DNA from: Gonatopus flavifemur
Lineage: Eukaryota; Arthropoda; Insecta; Hymenoptera; Dryinidae
Direction of reading: 5' to 3'
NCBI GenBank assembly: GCA_018340375.1
Contig: JAFFJZ010000008.1
Coordinates: 868,001-932,000 of the forward strand
Length of the DNA stretch: 64,000 nt
Positions 1 through 12,395 of this stretch are shown in pieces (within the stretch, counting starts at the first letter, position 1; each line of letters begins with the position of its first letter). A program made the translations under genes and the position numbers. Under the pieces are notes generated by a model. The model did no database searches, was not told the origin of the DNA, and saw only the letters and a list, made by a program, of their open reading frames with translations.

Positions 1-216
1 AATTATATGTAATCCATATCAAATTCAACATATTAAACTGTCATTGAACTGCGTTTAATATGTTGAACTATACATCAAACTATGTACAGTTTATATACAA
101 GTTATATGTGATTATATAAACGCTGAGAAAAAAGTTGTGAAATTCATATCTTGTGAAGTTAATATTTGAACGATTAAAAAAAACCCGAGTAACACAAGAA
201 CTTCTCAAATATGTTA

Positions 217-515
217 CACGGAAAGACCGGGTCTATTAATATTTAGAAAAATGACTGTCAATTAAGGGGAAACGAGGATCGCTGAAAAATATTCGTAGGG
301 AGTCTACCGAAAATTCGTAGTCAAAATATTAACAGTTGATAGTTTCACTGTGAAAAATATCAATGAAACTATCAACTGTTAATACATCAACTACGAATTT
401 TTGGTAGACTCCCTACGAATATTTTTCAGCGATCCTCTTTTTCCCCAAATTGACAGTCATTTTTCTAAACATTGATAAATTTTTTCTAAATATTAATAGA
501 TCCGGTCTTTTCATG
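217..515. mobile_element. Foldback MITE with TA target duplication
   Basis: The two halves are inverted copies of each other over about 140 bases each, with a short loop near 350-365. The left end reads CACGGAAAGACCGGGTCTAT and the right end is its near complement, ending in GGTCTTTTCATG. A TA dinucleotide flanks both sides (215-216 and 516-517), as expected for a Tc1/mariner-type cut-and-paste insertion. There is no coding capacity, so it would be moved by a transposase encoded elsewhere. The family assignment is inferred from the TA flanks only. Confidence 0.75.
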
Positions 516-2486
516 TATAATGATACAGTCAATGTGAAAAGAATGTGCAGATGGGACTGTTTCGGATAAATTCATCCAGATCTTCTATGGAAATATATAG
601 CACATATTTATTTGAAACAGTCTTATTCAGAAGTTCTATACTCTAGAGTTGTGTACTCTATGAACAATATTTGTTAATTTCCAAGAAGAAAAGTATGGTG
701 AAAAACTTATCGATTCATAAAGTTCTAGATTATTTGGGAATCCACAAATTTTCTGTGATTTTCCAAACGATTTTCGTGACTTTTCAAGAGATGTTTGTCA
801 ACTGCCAGAAATCGGTTGAGATTTTACCAAAATTGTTTGTGAATTCACTCATGTTTCATAAAAAACTTTGAACCTTTTCTTGGACGTTTTTTTTCTGCAG
901 TATAGATTTCGTTATAGAAATCTCTCTAAAAAGTGGGATTTTCCTATCGATTATTGAGAGTGGTTTCAAAATCGTGAATTTTCGACGTTATATCATAATT
1001 GAACAATGAAATCCGTATATCGAGACAAAAGCAACATGCTCATGGGAACTATACTCGCAATAACGGAAAAAAAAGAATATTTGCGATAAGTATTAACGTA
1101 GCGAATTTCTAATCATCTGCAGAAATAGTTGTGGCAGTTAATGTGACATCGAGACGAACCCTAGACAGCACAACGTGCCGTTTAAGGAAGGTTTATAGAG
1201 CGTACAGGAGGTTTTCTGAACGCTCAGAAAACGTCCCAGAGGCACATTTTGCTGTTAGAGATATCACATTAGTTGGCTCAACTATTGCAATAGTTGCGCT
1301 AGCAAATGTAAATATAATCAATCATTGATCAATTGCGAGTTATTTACGTCAGATAATGCAACTATATATCGTATTAATTGAAGTCATTATATCAATATCT
1401 GCCGTGACTACTTTCGTAAGTGCGACTGTGAAAAAATTGCTTCTTAAATTTCATATAAATTTATGCAAAGCAATTACCACATAAATTTTGTATCAATTTT
1501 CAAAACTTTTCTGACTTCATATGAAATTTTATGATATCTTATACAGAATTATGATTTTTCATGCATTCTCATATGAATTTTAATGTATTTTGCAGTAAAT
1601 TTAATGAATTATTCATGATTGAACTTGATTTAAATTACAAGTTTCAGAATTTTTATATTCAACTGATATAGGAAATTTCAGACTATTTTTTACTGTGTGA
1701 TCGAAAATCGACGACACAAATAGTTGCTACAACAATTTTCGTTTTTCCATGTGGTCGAAGATTTACGATTGCGATAAATTGGAATTTAGGTATGATGTAT
1801 GGGAAAACGAAACAAATACGAGTGAATCTAGTTTTGCCGGCTACATCATATAGCCATAGCTGAAATCAACTACCCATGGGGCACACGCATATCCCAAATG
1901 AAAAATTAATATGTCAGTTCTGGTAGGAGTTGTAATTAATTCTCTAGAATTATTCAAGCATTGTCTTTGAACACTAAGGATTTATAAAGACTTCATTCAG
2001 AACTGCTATAACGGGAACTCTTGGAGAACCTCACAATAAATTCATCCGCAAGAGAACTAGATGGCCGTCCAAGGTTTGATGAACATTCAACAAACTTTCG
2101 ATAAACATACATCAAACGTTTAAGGAACATTCACCGAAGATACGCGCACGTTCCACGAACGTTTGGAAATCTTGGGTCTCTTGGGAATGGAGAGTTATCT
2201 ATGACTGCATCAGGACCAGCGTACTGTGTGAGCATAATTGTGATTATGGAAACCAGATCTCCACAGGGTATCATTTTTCACCTAATTCTCTTACACATGT
2301 CGGGTTCTTTTGGATTTATTATAGGCTTTATTACTTGTATGAGGTTTTACTGTAAACACCCTATGAAAACATTATAAAATATTGGGAAAGAAATGTGTAT
2401 TTTTTTCAGGATAATTGTCTCATGTTCTAGAGGACGTTCAAAACAGAATTCGATGCACCCTGTGATAAATTTCATAGAATTCGATA
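516..2486. other. Non-coding interval, one weak element candidate
   Basis: I see no supportable gene. A 65-codon GTG-start frame at 1131-1328 has no recognisable domain. The stretch 1425-1702 may be an old TIR element: it starts near GACTGTGAAAAAATTGC, ends near TTTTTTACTGTGTGATC, and holds repeated TTTCATATGAA-like words, but its ends match poorly. The rest is AT-rich and unremarkable. Confidence 0.4.
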
Positions 2487-2779
2487 CACAGTAAAAATTG
2501 TTCGTCAAATTCAACACACAAGCCAATGTTAAGCATTTTCCTTCACACTCAACGTGTGTTGATTCCAGAGTGACACTTATAAAGTGTTAATTTGAACTCG
2601 AATAACATTTTAATGTGTTGAAAATGAATCGATCGAACAGCATTTGATCAGTGTGTTAAATGAACACACAAAAGTGTTAAATATTCAACACTTGAATTTT
2701 AACACGTAGTTAAATATTCAACACTTGAATTTTGACACGTACTTCTTTTTTACACAATGACGGAATTTTTTTTACTGTG
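2487..2779. mobile_element. TA-flanked MITE with reiterated CAACAC/GTGTTG words
   Basis: The left end CACAGTAAAAATTG matches the complement of the right end TTTTTTACTGTG, and TA lies on both sides (2485-2486, 2780-2781). The interior consists largely of diverged copies of CAACAC and its complement GTGTTG in both orientations. It includes a direct repeat of about 32 bases in tandem at roughly 2677-2748, with core ATTCAACACTTGAATTTT. It has no open frame of note. It was probably mobilised in trans by a TA-targeting transposase. Confidence 0.7.
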
Positions 2780-4478
2780 TATGTTTGATTCACTATCGTC
2801 AAAAAACCTGTAAGATTTGATTATCCAATTCAGATAAAAAGTAAAAAATTCACGATATAAAAACTGCTCTCAATACAATAGACAAGTGATTGTTTCGTTT
2901 GAGAAATTTTTGGCAGAGAATGTGGGAAAGATGATACGATCATTACGATCATTTGAAAATGAGTGACTGTGCCAATTTCATCAAAAATTGTTTAGGAACC
3001 CATGGGGACCCACATGAGAACGAGTGAATATCCGCGAGTTCCCGGGGATTCCCATGTGAATCCTCGTAGAATCCGCGCGGATTTTATTTTACCTTCAATA
3101 CTCAATACATTTTTTAGAGTAAAATTGCATTTCTTATACGACCGAAAACAAATTCGTTTTTTCCCTGGATAAAATGTCCACTTTTTCAGTGTAAACGTGT
3201 AAGTACAAATTTCACTCGCATTAGATAAGTTCCTCTTTCAATTAATCTGGTCATTCTTCATTCTCAACCAGCACGTAAGTCTCAACTGAAAAAGTATTTT
3301 CATTGGAAATTTCACTAATGTGAAATGGGATTCTCACTCTTATTGGAGTTACGGTATTCTCACGTTTTCACAGTGGGTTTTCCCTCCAAGAAATTTGAAG
3401 AATATAAATCAGTAAAACCGGTGTTACATCAAGTGTGTTTGAAGACACTTTCGGAGCCTTTCACCCTTAAGAAAAATTACCCCATCTTGAATCACACGTG
3501 TAATGTTTCCTCCAAAAATTCGAAATAAAGAGGCGTTTGAGGTGCTTTGTGCAAAATGGGATGGATTTTCCAAAGCACACTGCTGTTACTAATTTGAAAT
3601 TACCTTCACTACAATTTTTATTACCAGCCTTTTCTTATTACTTGGAACTAATTTTCACAAATAACCTCTGTTCAAATCAACTACTTTTTTTCCGGTGGAC
3701 AATTAAAAATCGTATCCTTGAGCAGACGCTGTGCATAGAATTGATATTCCACTATGTGAATTTTTTGCTTTGAAAATTGGATAGAGATGTACTGTATAGA
3801 TCAATACTCCTAAATTTTTATCACATAATGTAATAAATTGAATCAGACCAAATACTATCTTTTGATGGAAAATTGAAACAAAAAAATTTGTACAAGTCCA
3901 AGATCCAAGAACACTATAAGAAATAATCAAAAATACTATAAGAGCATTCATTACGTTATAAATAAATTCTCTTCAATTGCTCAAATAGTCGTCACCTAAA
4001 AAAATGTATGTGTGTAGCACCGATTTCAATACTCACTATGGCTTTCATGATGATAAGATTTCAATAGGAAGATCGCTGACTGGCAACTGATGTGAAACCA
4101 AGAGACACACCCCCTTTTATACTCCGATGGTGTCTTTTCTTACGATACCAATTGCATCCCGCCAAGGTGTGTTACGCTTATACACGTGTGTCGTATATTT
4201 ACACGCGAACGAGACGCACGTACATCGATATAAGTGCACATGTATGTGTTTAGACTTAGATGAAGAGAACTTTACACAGGCCTTTCTAAAACCATTTTTT
4301 CTCGCGAGATCGTCACGAAAATTCTCTGTTACAAGATTGCACGATTGGTATTACGAGATCCGTCATACTGATAAAAATTAAAAACGTACATGTCTTATTT
4401 AGTTGACGACAGTGAGTAGAAAAGTAGAACTTCTGTTACTAGAATAGTACGTTTCCTTCTTTCCTCTCTAGATCGGTA
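2780..4478. other. Non-coding interval
   Basis: No gene is supportable. Short frames at 3325-3528, 3537-3773 and 4127-4381 lack any recognisable domain, biased codon use or conserved motif. Around 3190-3500 there are repeated TTTCAC/GTGAAA words that resemble the interior of the element at 18790-19040, so a decayed relative may be present, but I could not fix its ends. Confidence 0.4.
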
Positions 4479-4719
4479 CACAGAGGGAACAACGTCATTG
4501 AGGCAAGAAAATATTTCATCCAATGGTATCTATAAAATATTTCTTTGAACCAATTCAATATTATTCCGAAGAATGGAATGGTTTTTCACCGCATGAAGTG
4601 GTTCATCAAATGGAAAACCATTGCATCCATTGAAGTAAAATTTCATTGATGTAAAGAAATATTTTATAGATACCATTGGATACAATATTTGTTTGTTTCA
4701 ATGACTTTTTCCCTCAGTG
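4479..4719. mobile_element. Foldback MITE with TA target duplication
   Basis: Arms of about 70 bases pair. The left arm starts CACAGAGGGAACAACGTCAT and includes CCAATGGTATCTATAAAATA. The right arm carries the complement and ends TTTTTCCCTCAGTG. TA flanks both sides (4477-4478 and 4720-4721). The central part has a second inverted pair built on GAATGGTTTTCC-like words. There is no coding sequence. Confidence 0.75.
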
Positions 4720-5284
4720 TATATCATATCAAATTCATCAAAACTCTACTTGTACGGTTCACGTCCACGAACGCATTGAAAACCTTATAAAGCTGTTGAT
4801 TCAAAACTGATGAATGCAGTTGCCAATTGTATTCAATGAATTTACAATTACAGAATATTGAAAAAAATTGTTATACAGACTTTTTCTCTCCTACTGTTGG
4901 GATAAGATTTTTAATATATTTAATTTCACTGTGTATTAATGATGAATGTTATCTTTATAAAAACTGATTCTTTAAAAACAATCAATAATCATTAATACTC
5001 GTTGCTCAATCATCTATGTCTTTGACAATCAAATGATTAGGTTCATTCTTTCCAACCCAATCTTAGCAAATGATAGCGGGGTTGGTTCGAATTTGTTGTA
5101 TTCACTTATAGAATTTGGGTTAAGAGAAAATCACAACATTCAATTTTAGTTCTGGCATAACTAATGTTAGCCCAAAAATTTGTCAAAATTAGTTCAATTT
5201 CAATTGAGTATAGACCGTCTATGGAAATTCTCTTGTTGGTCAAGCGCAGACTGAATTTCGAAGTATAATGTGCAAGAAAAAATA

Positions 5285-5572
5285 AAAAAATGCCGGTAAA
5301 TTCACCGAAATTTGTCAGGAAGCTATTAGCCCGATCGCAGTGAATAAAAATTCCTAAATATTCAGTAAATTTATTGTGTTTCTCGGTAAGTTACTGAAAA
5401 ATCGGTATATTTACCACATTTTTTGGTAGAATTACCGGGAAATCAGTATATTCACCCGACTTTCTAGGCCTAGTTATCAAACTGTCGGTAATTTTCCCGA
5501 GTTTTTCTTCAGGTTAATTTTTGCCTGATTACCGAGAAATTTCTCGTTGAATTTACCGATTGTTTTACAGTG
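5285..5572. mobile_element. Probable MITE with reiterated ACCG/CGGT words
   Basis: The right end TTTTACAGTG followed by TA (5573-5574) matches the TA-flanked elements elsewhere in the window. The interior repeats variants of TCGGTAA and TTACCGA in both orientations at least ten times. The left boundary is uncertain: the expected complement of the right end is not clear before about 5285. Bases 63590-63660 hold similar words and may be a fragment of a relative. Confidence 0.45.
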
Positions 5573-5574
5573 TA

Positions 5575-7225
5575 TATATATTTGGAGAAAAAGTTGAAGA
5601 GCGATGAAACTCAATATTTTTTTCATATGAATCACATAATATGGCTATAGGAACATAAATGATTGAGATGGACAGAAGTTATTGCACTCCAATAACATGG
5701 AGCATCAATAGAATTTGTTATCTCAAGAAGAAAAAAAGTACTCAGGAGAGAAAGTTTTTCTCCATATCACACTGTAAAGCTTCAGACTGAGTGGATGTTT
5801 TCCTCTTTTGAAAAAAGTTTCCTGGACTCAAAAAAGAATCTGATATTTTCTTGGTCCAGAATTTTTTTTTCTTTCAATGTACTTGAGTATCTTAAGATAA
5901 AAAATTCCCGCACTGTTAATGCATTTTTGTTGGAAATGACACACGTGAAGTACCCATACAATAAAAAATTTGATAAAATTCATGAAGACACTAATGTCAA
6001 ATGGAAATTTGAAAAGTATTTCCAAAAAGGATTTTAGGAAGTATTTCATATTTTGTTAACATACGCAGAAAAATTATTTGAAATACAAGTATTTCCGAAA
6101 TACGTATTTCCAATACTTTTCCATGAAATACTGCCCAGCCCTGCTCACAGTTCGGAGTAATGATAGCCAATCTTGGGAGAATCGATTCTTTTTTTTTATA
6201 TAATTTGTATTTAAATTTGATAAAAATCGTATAAAAAAACCATAAGATTTTCCTGCTCGGGATTTTATTGCTTTAGAGTATCAGTAGATATATTTTTAGT
6301 TCATCAAAAAAATTGAGAACTGACACTTCAAAATATCAGAGTAAAGTATGCAGCAAGAAATAATCTCACTTCAGACATGGTGAATGAGATAGAGAAGGAA
6401 ATAGAAAACAGCGTTACGTAATTCACGGACGATCTTTTCCATGTGGAAAGAATTTCCAAAAATGTGTATAATTGTACACAAATTCTATACAAATCATATA
6501 CAAATTGTATACAATTGTATACAGTTTTGGACATTTTTTCTACATGGGTTAGCATTATGAAGTGGAAGAGTCTTATGGTATAGTCTCCATACGATTGAAA
6601 TGGTCCACATGTTTTCGAGAAACCATACAAGTCAAATATGACCATTCGTGACATTTGAGCGTTTTCTCACACGACCAAAATATACATACTGCATATTTTG
6701 GTGGTGTTAGAAACCTCTATAGCGCCATAATTGGTAGTGTTCAACTTGTGTTACTTCTCAAAAAAATTCGCCAATTTTAGAATTTGATTTCATAAGAGAT
6801 GTTTCTCTTCCTCAATCTTACTGTGTGGTACGTAGCTACGGGGAATTAGTTTTTTATTCCGATTTTGGCACCTCTCTGGGAGTTAGCGTGAGTATCGCAG
6901 CACCCGTTGTAGTCACGTCTATCCTCCAGTACATTATTGGACGTAATATTGAGTGATTTGATCTACTATGGTTGAAAACAACAATCATTTAGATTCGTTG
7001 AGTCAGACGCATAGTTTCGCCAGAATTAATTCCATATTAGCACGAATTTAGCCATTTTCAAGATTCCGTGTTGTTTGATGTCTGTCCAACCAACAGCACC
7101 AAAAGAGAAAGAGGAACGATGTAGGATCCGCTCAGTGCATCGCTTTTGTCAAGATCTGCCAAATAAATCTCTGCCAGTACTGGACTGTTTGTACGTTCTT
7201 AGTCATTTTTGTATAAGTGCCCTTA
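5575..7225. other. Non-coding interval with two small palindromes
   Basis: No gene is supportable. At 6466-6530 there is a cluster of GTATACAA/TTGTATAC words; a weaker echo lies near 61140-61190. At 6675-6705 a hairpin is formed by CCAAAATAT and ATATTTTGG. The remaining sequence is AT-rich with only chance open frames. Confidence 0.4.
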
Positions 7226-7351
7226 GAAAAGTTTCGCTTGTCCTTGCAAAATTTCCTCATTTTTTTGTGAGTTTTTATCTCAAAACATGGGAAAAAATGT
7301 GGAAATCTTCCAAGTTTGTGGGAATGGACAGGGAAAACTGTTCTACGGGTA
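7226..7351 (-). repeat. Dispersed repeat, copy 1 (paired with 52783-52905)
   Basis: Read on the minus strand, this interval runs from ACCCGTAGAACAGTTTTCCC through GAGGAAATTTTGCAAGGAC. The interval 52783-52905 read on the plus strand has the same order of blocks (ACCCGTAGGAAAAGTTTCCC through AAGGAAATTTTGCCAGGACG). The two therefore belong to one dispersed family. No coding potential or class-defining end was seen. Confidence 0.5.
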
Positions 7352-8305
7352 TCTTTATTTTTCGTATGAAAATGTTTTGATCCCAATATGAGCTGTCTTT
7401 TAGAAATATTGATTGTATTCATCTTACAAACTTTCGAGTCTTCAGTGCCCCATTTCAAATTCAAATTATTCTATAACATTATTTCACAAATAGACGAAAG
7501 TCTAATACAACTTCATTTAATTTCATCAAATTCCACTAGATTTTTCATTTGGTCATCAAAACTTAAATATTATTTCAATCCAAGTAGATTTATAATGCAT
7601 ACAAAAAAAAGAAATTACGTATCATGAATTGATGTGTATACATCACAATCATAGGATACCCTTCACTGTAGCGGGAAGAACGACGAGTATGGGATACTTT
7701 ACCGCAACTCTCCTTCAGTTCGAGATCCGCCCTGGTTTGAATATCTAGAATTATGGTTGCTGTAGTTATGACCAGATATACCATGAGTACTAGGTCTAAA
7801 AATCTTTGACGCAACTTTTTCTTCGTGCAGTAACCGGACTTTTGACTGATTGATTAACATTTTTCTGGATGAGAACATTCTCATTAATTCTCTAATGGCA
7901 ACGCGTTTGGTGAGTTTTGAAAAGACATATAATTACGATGTAATGGTTATGACTCACAGGACAAAATGTTCCGAAACGTTTTTGGAGTGTCCCAGGCATT
8001 GCTGATGTATTGCCTTTGTAAAGTGTGAGATGAAACATTTCAAAATAAAATCTCTGATATATCACAGGAATGTTTCAAGTTTCAAGAACGTTGTCACTTT
8101 GAAACATTTCATCCAAAACGTTACAATGGTAGAACAATTATAGTATCTGAAATGCTCCAGAAATGTTTCGGTACATTTTATTCCGCGAGGATTTTCTTTT
8201 TACCAACACAGCACCAAAGATTTCATCAAGATTGCAGAAATTCAATATTCGTAATATTTGAATTTTTCTGTAATATTGCTTTATGCCACACTGAGGTTTC
8301 ACATT
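7352..8305. other. Non-coding interval
   Basis: I see nothing gene-like. Between 7970 and 8160 the word GAAACATTTC and its variants recur, and similar GAAATATTTC words recur at 8620-8700, on either side of the element at 8306-8592. This suggests that the element sits inside an older decayed repeat. Open frames here have no recognisable domain. Confidence 0.4.
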
Positions 8306-8592
8306 CACGGAGAAAAAGGAATTCGCTGTGGCAGCGAAATCTACTTTTGCTGCGTTCCTTTTGCCAGAGCAGCAAATTTTTTGCTATCCCAGCAAAATTT
8401 GTTTGCTATTCTATATATAAAAGTGAAAATTTGCTGGCGGAGCAAACATTTTTTGCTGCCACAGCTAAAAAATTGCTGTCGTAGCTAACACGATTGCTGT
8501 TATAGTCAATTTTTAGCTAGGGCAGCAAAAAAATTTGCTATTCTATATATAATACCTCGATTTGCTGCCTCAGCAAATTTTTTCTCTCCGTG
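8306..8592. mobile_element. MITE with GCAGCAAA/TTTGCTGC interior
   Basis: The ends are complementary (CACGGAGAAAAAGG at left, TTTTTTCTCTCCGTG at right). The interior is almost entirely variants of GCAGCAAA and TTTGCTGC. The block TTGCTATTCTATATATA occurs twice, near 8403 and 8538. The flanks are TT on both sides rather than a clear TA, so the target duplication is unresolved. A related fragment may lie at 30748-30800, where AGCTAAAA and GTAGCTAA words recur. Confidence 0.6.
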
Positions 8593-8943
8593 TTCGCTTC
8601 AGAAATACTGCAATAATAATCTTGCATTTTATACGATATTTCTAAATTATTTCTGAAATATTTCGAGAACATTTATGAAATATTTCATTGTAATATTTCT
8701 CATGTGATGTATATGAGTTATTGCATACAGCCAACATTCCAATTGACCAATTCTCTACATATTTTTGTGGAAGAACATTGAATCGTGATGGAGGTGAAAG
8801 ATTGAAATGTAATTGACACATTACTTAACTTTATGGTGCTATATGCATCTTGTAATCAACTCGTCATAGCGGATAAGAGTTGTGATAGTGGGAAAATTGC
8901 TTTCTTTAGCAAATGGTACATGGAGAAATCAGTTTTTGTTGTC

Positions 8944-9405
8944 ACGGTGAATAGTGAAACATCAACACATTTAGAGGGATACCAGCGATTCCCGCTGATG
9001 CAACCCGCCATACAAGATTACCGACTTGGTAAACGTCTTTTCGGTAAGAATACTTGGTACTCATTTCATGAAAAAGGATGAAATTTTCAGGAATCAATCT
9101 TCAATCCTTTATTCACTGCTGTACACCGCCCGAATTTTGAATTTCGAAACAAAAGTTTGTGTTACCGACTGAAAAAAAAATGTTTCTTCGAAATTCGAAA
9201 TTCAGGTGATTCACGGCAGTAGATAGAGGATTGAAGATTTATTCCTGAAAATTTCATCCTTCTCCATGAATTCAGTTCAGAGTATTCTTACCGAGAAAAT
9301 GTTTACTCAGTCGGTACGCTTGTATAGCAGGATACATCAGCAGAGATCGCTGGTATCCCCTCAAGAATTCAGTTCAACGTAGATGTTTCTGCATATTTAT
9401 AGTGG
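8944..9405. mobile_element. Long foldback element
   Basis: Two arms of roughly 210-220 bases are inverted copies. The left arm holds GAGGGATACCAGCGATTCCC, CTTTTCGGTAAGAATACT and GGATGAAATTTTCAGGAATC in that order. The right arm holds the complements in reverse order up to about 9405. The loop is near 9165-9180, a poly(A) tract. A short TTCAGTTCAGAGTA.TT block from the right arm also appears at about 25148, just outside the RTE fragment there. Arms differ by scattered substitutions, so it is not recent. The outer ends are approximate. Confidence 0.65.
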
Positions 9406-10185
9406 AAATTGATTACAAACAGTCATATTTTAGTATTCACTGGATTAGGAAATTCTGTTTCTCTACAATATATGTTGAATCTTAGGTGGATTAGAATTCA
9501 AAACAGGAATATATTATAGGGACTTACATTGGTGATTCGAACGATTTGTATATTAATCCGAACATATTTTTTCGACAAAAAGATATTTTTTCTGAGAATT
9601 ATGAAAACTGATGGATATTCGCATAATAAAACGATATTTGATTTTAATCAAAATGCAAGTTGCTGTATGTACAGGTATCATTTACATCTGTGAGAAGTTC
9701 ACAAACAATTGTGGTCTATGATTCTGAGGATTCAGAATGAATCAACTGCATATCCTTGGAATCTTCCCCAGTAATCATCTTGAGAATATTATCACACAAT
9801 CTTCGCTTTTATATGAAGTGCATTACAGTTTCAGTTGTTTTCAAGTAAAGTACAGCCACATTCAGTCAGAATTTTTACAGTTTCAGCAACAGACAATCGT
9901 ATTTGTTAAAAAACTTTATAACCTCCAAAAAAACTTTATCATTGTTCTATAGCAAAAAATATAACATAATATAACATCATTGTACGTTATATCCATAGCA
10001 TTATTGTTCATTGAAAGCCTAGCCCTCAGATGGTCATTTGTGCCCAGACCAACATAAAAAGGTGGTTCAAATTGGTTGGTTAATTTCAAAGTTGACTTTG
10101 AGGATTAGTTTATTCTGTAGTTGATTACAATACAGTGAATTCTACTGAACAGAATCTTTCCATTTTTTTTTAAATTCTTTTTCTT
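9406..10185. other. Non-coding interval
   Basis: No supportable gene, RNA or repeat. The 71-codon frame at 9737-9952 has no recognisable motif. Confidence 0.4.
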
Positions 10186-10193
10186 TCCCTCAA

Positions 10194-10323
10194 CAGTGAT
10201 GGGCACGTTACTTGTTACTCATTATATATAGAATATATACTCAATAAAATGTGTAGTTTGTATACAAATTGAATATACATTGTATATAATGAGTAACGGT
10301 GAAGAGTAACGTACCCATCACTG
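10194..10323. mobile_element. hAT-type MITE, 130 bp, 8-bp target duplication
   Basis: The terminal inverted repeats start CAGTGATGGGCACGTTACT and end with the complement AGTAACGTACCCATCACTG. The 8-base sequence TCCCTCAA is present directly on both sides (10186-10193 and 10324-10331). CAG-starting ends plus an exact 8-bp duplication are the hallmark of hAT transposition. The interior is AT-rich with no coding potential. Confidence 0.85.
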
Positions 10324-10331
10324 TCCCTCAA

Positions 10332-11325
10332 TTTTGAATATTTGAACCGATTGGTCTTGAATGGTAATTCAAGCAGTTCTCAACTCACCCATTGACCTAA
10401 GAAATCAATCCGGCAATACACCTCAAACGACCCTTCGAATACAATAATTATTTCCTAAAAACGATAAAATTTGATGTTGAAGAAAAAAATTCTATCCAAT
10501 AAATAGCTGAGTTTGTTGGATCATAAAATCATTTCTCGATAGTTCGTTTTCCTTCAAGAGAGATGTGCTGTTATGGTTTAAGATCCCAACCGGCTCATTC
10601 ATGAGAGATACTTATTTTAGGAAATCGTTATCATGTGAAATAATATATTGAAAAACTGCCTGATTTTAGTTAAGTATACTACTGATCCTATCAGCTACAA
10701 TGTTTTGGATGAAATCTTAGACCATAAATCTCGAGAACTCTTCTGAATAAAAAAGTGAAAAATTGTGCACATATATCACATTATTTACCTTAGAAACCTT
10801 CATTAATAATCAATCGTTCAGTCGCCTGTGTTATTGAGAGTCTGACATTTCCAAAGCATAACTTCTCAGGGTCGATGCGAGAAACTCTCTTTTCCTTTCC
10901 AACTGATGTGTAATGAAGGGCAACCGATGGGCGGTCACTGATACTTCCTACCAATTTTATCGCATAATTTTGTGATAAATAATCCCATATAAATCTAATA
11001 TGTTGAAATAAAACAGTCACGTTACATATGCTTCTTCAAATCTGTATTAGGTTCCACACATTTTAAAGGATTCATATCGGATGATTAAATTATCCATTTC
11101 AGTATTTCGACATTATTTTCTTGTTTCGACCAGGTAACGTAACTACTTCAATAGTTGCTCACGTTCTTCTTGTGGTATGTCATTCTCATCGGAGCTTTTA
11201 AACTACCTCAGTTTATAATGCTCATGAAATTGGAATCGTTTATCGAAACGGATTTTTAATGGAATATGACAAAATCTGACAGGAAATTGACGACGATGCT
11301 TTCTTAGCATGTATGTATCATGAGG
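10332..11325. other. Non-coding interval
   Basis: Nothing gene-like is supportable. A 76-codon minus frame at 10790-11020 has no motif I recognise. Confidence 0.4.
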
Positions 11326-11406
11326 CCCACACCAGCCCAGCATGGGCCCCATCTCGCCAATATGGGCCCAAAACTGGGCCAGAGTAGGGCCAAAGTGGGC
11401 CAGAGT
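11326..11406. repeat. GC-rich TGGGCC-word cluster
   Basis: About 80 bases carry at least six variants of TGGGCC/GGCCCA, for example ATGGGCCCC, ATGGGCCC, CTGGGCC and AGTGGGCC. This is a sharp GC-rich island in AT-rich surroundings. It could be a decayed tandem repeat or part of a transposon interior. I see no end repeats or coding frame. Confidence 0.5.
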
Positions 11407-11754
11407 TAATACCCACTAGGGTTACACTGAAAGAATTGTATACGAAAAATTACCGTGAAATTGCAGTAACCGAGGGACAAGTGAAAATTCTTCAAAAAAT
11501 CACTGTGCAACCTGTAAAAACGAGTGTGTTCGCAAACAGTTGAAGAGATATTTTCTACAAATTCTAAACAATGCACAGCCATGTTTTGAAGAATTCCCAC
11601 TAATTCCGTGATTACTAAAACTTCACTAGAAGATTGAAACCAGCAAATACAACTCCAGGCGTTTTGCAAAGGCAGTAACGGCTCTTCACCAGCATTGGAG
11701 AGCAATCCATTCACACGCTTCCATCATTCTTTCTGGAAAATTATTTTCCCGGAA

Positions 11755-12395
11755 ATATGTAGCATGCATCGCGTTGATAATTTAAATAAAAATTCCATAT
11801 GTGAGATCGAGTGTATGTAGCATCGATCTGATCGTCGTTTCGTGGAGAAATCCTTATGTAGGATCGCAGCTATGTAGCAACGCACTTATGTAGGATCGCA
11901 GCTATGTAGCAACCAGGGTTGGGTTTATTAGGTGATTTTTCAATTTCTTACGTATCATACTTGGTTTCTGACACGTAATACATGTAAGATACTTGAAGCC
12001 TCCTGTCCCCCCGAAGGCAAGGAGTTGATTTTATGCGTAAGATACTCGGTTTCTTACGTGTCGTAAACTACGTAAAATACTTAGAAGTATATTACGTGCC
12101 AACCCTGGTAGCAACGCACTTATGTAGCATCGAGGCATCTGTACCATATGTAGGATCGAGCATATGTAGCATCGAGCCAATCGGCATTCGGTAAAAACAT
12201 CTTTACGCAGGATCGCAGCTATGTAGGAACGTACTTATGTAGCATCGAGATGCCTGTACCGTTTGTAGGTTCGAGCCGATCGATATATATTTCGTGGACA
12301 AGATCCTTATGTAGGATCGCGGCTATGTAGCAACGCACTTATGTAGCATCGAAGCACCTCGACATGATATGTAGGATCGCCGTTATGTAGGCAAC
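11755..12395. repeat. Minisatellite built on TATGTAGSATCG (split by an insertion)
   Basis: The word TATGTAG followed by CATCGAG, GATCGCAG or CAACGCAC recurs well over a dozen times. A higher-order unit of about 110 bases (starting TTCGTGGA, then CCTTATGTAGGATCGC.GC, TATGTAGCAACGCAC and TATGTAGCATCGAG) is visible from about 11840, 12190 and 12289. The array is interrupted at 11914-12107 by a hAT-type MITE. It is richer in CpG than its surroundings. No function can be read from the sequence; a satellite-like or transposon-internal origin is possible. Confidence 0.7.
11914..12107. mobile_element. hAT-type MITE inside the minisatellite
   Basis: The element begins CAGGGTTGGG and ends CCAACCCTG. 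It is flanked by the exact 8-base duplication GTAGCAAC (11906-11913 and 12108-12115), which is part of the minisatellite unit. The interior has inverted copies of TTCTTACGT/ACGTAA words. A diverged partial relative starting CAGGATTGGGTTTATTA lies at 24047-24145. No coding capacity. Confidence 0.85.

Noticed and set aside
1131..1328. 65-codon frame with slightly higher GC content
   Set aside because: GTG start, no recognisable domain, no splice signals, and a palindrome TTTTCTGA...TCAGAAAA inside it; chance frame is likelier.
11840..12395. CRISPR array
   Set aside because: The repeated words are not regularly spaced by unique spacers and the context is a eukaryotic minisatellite.
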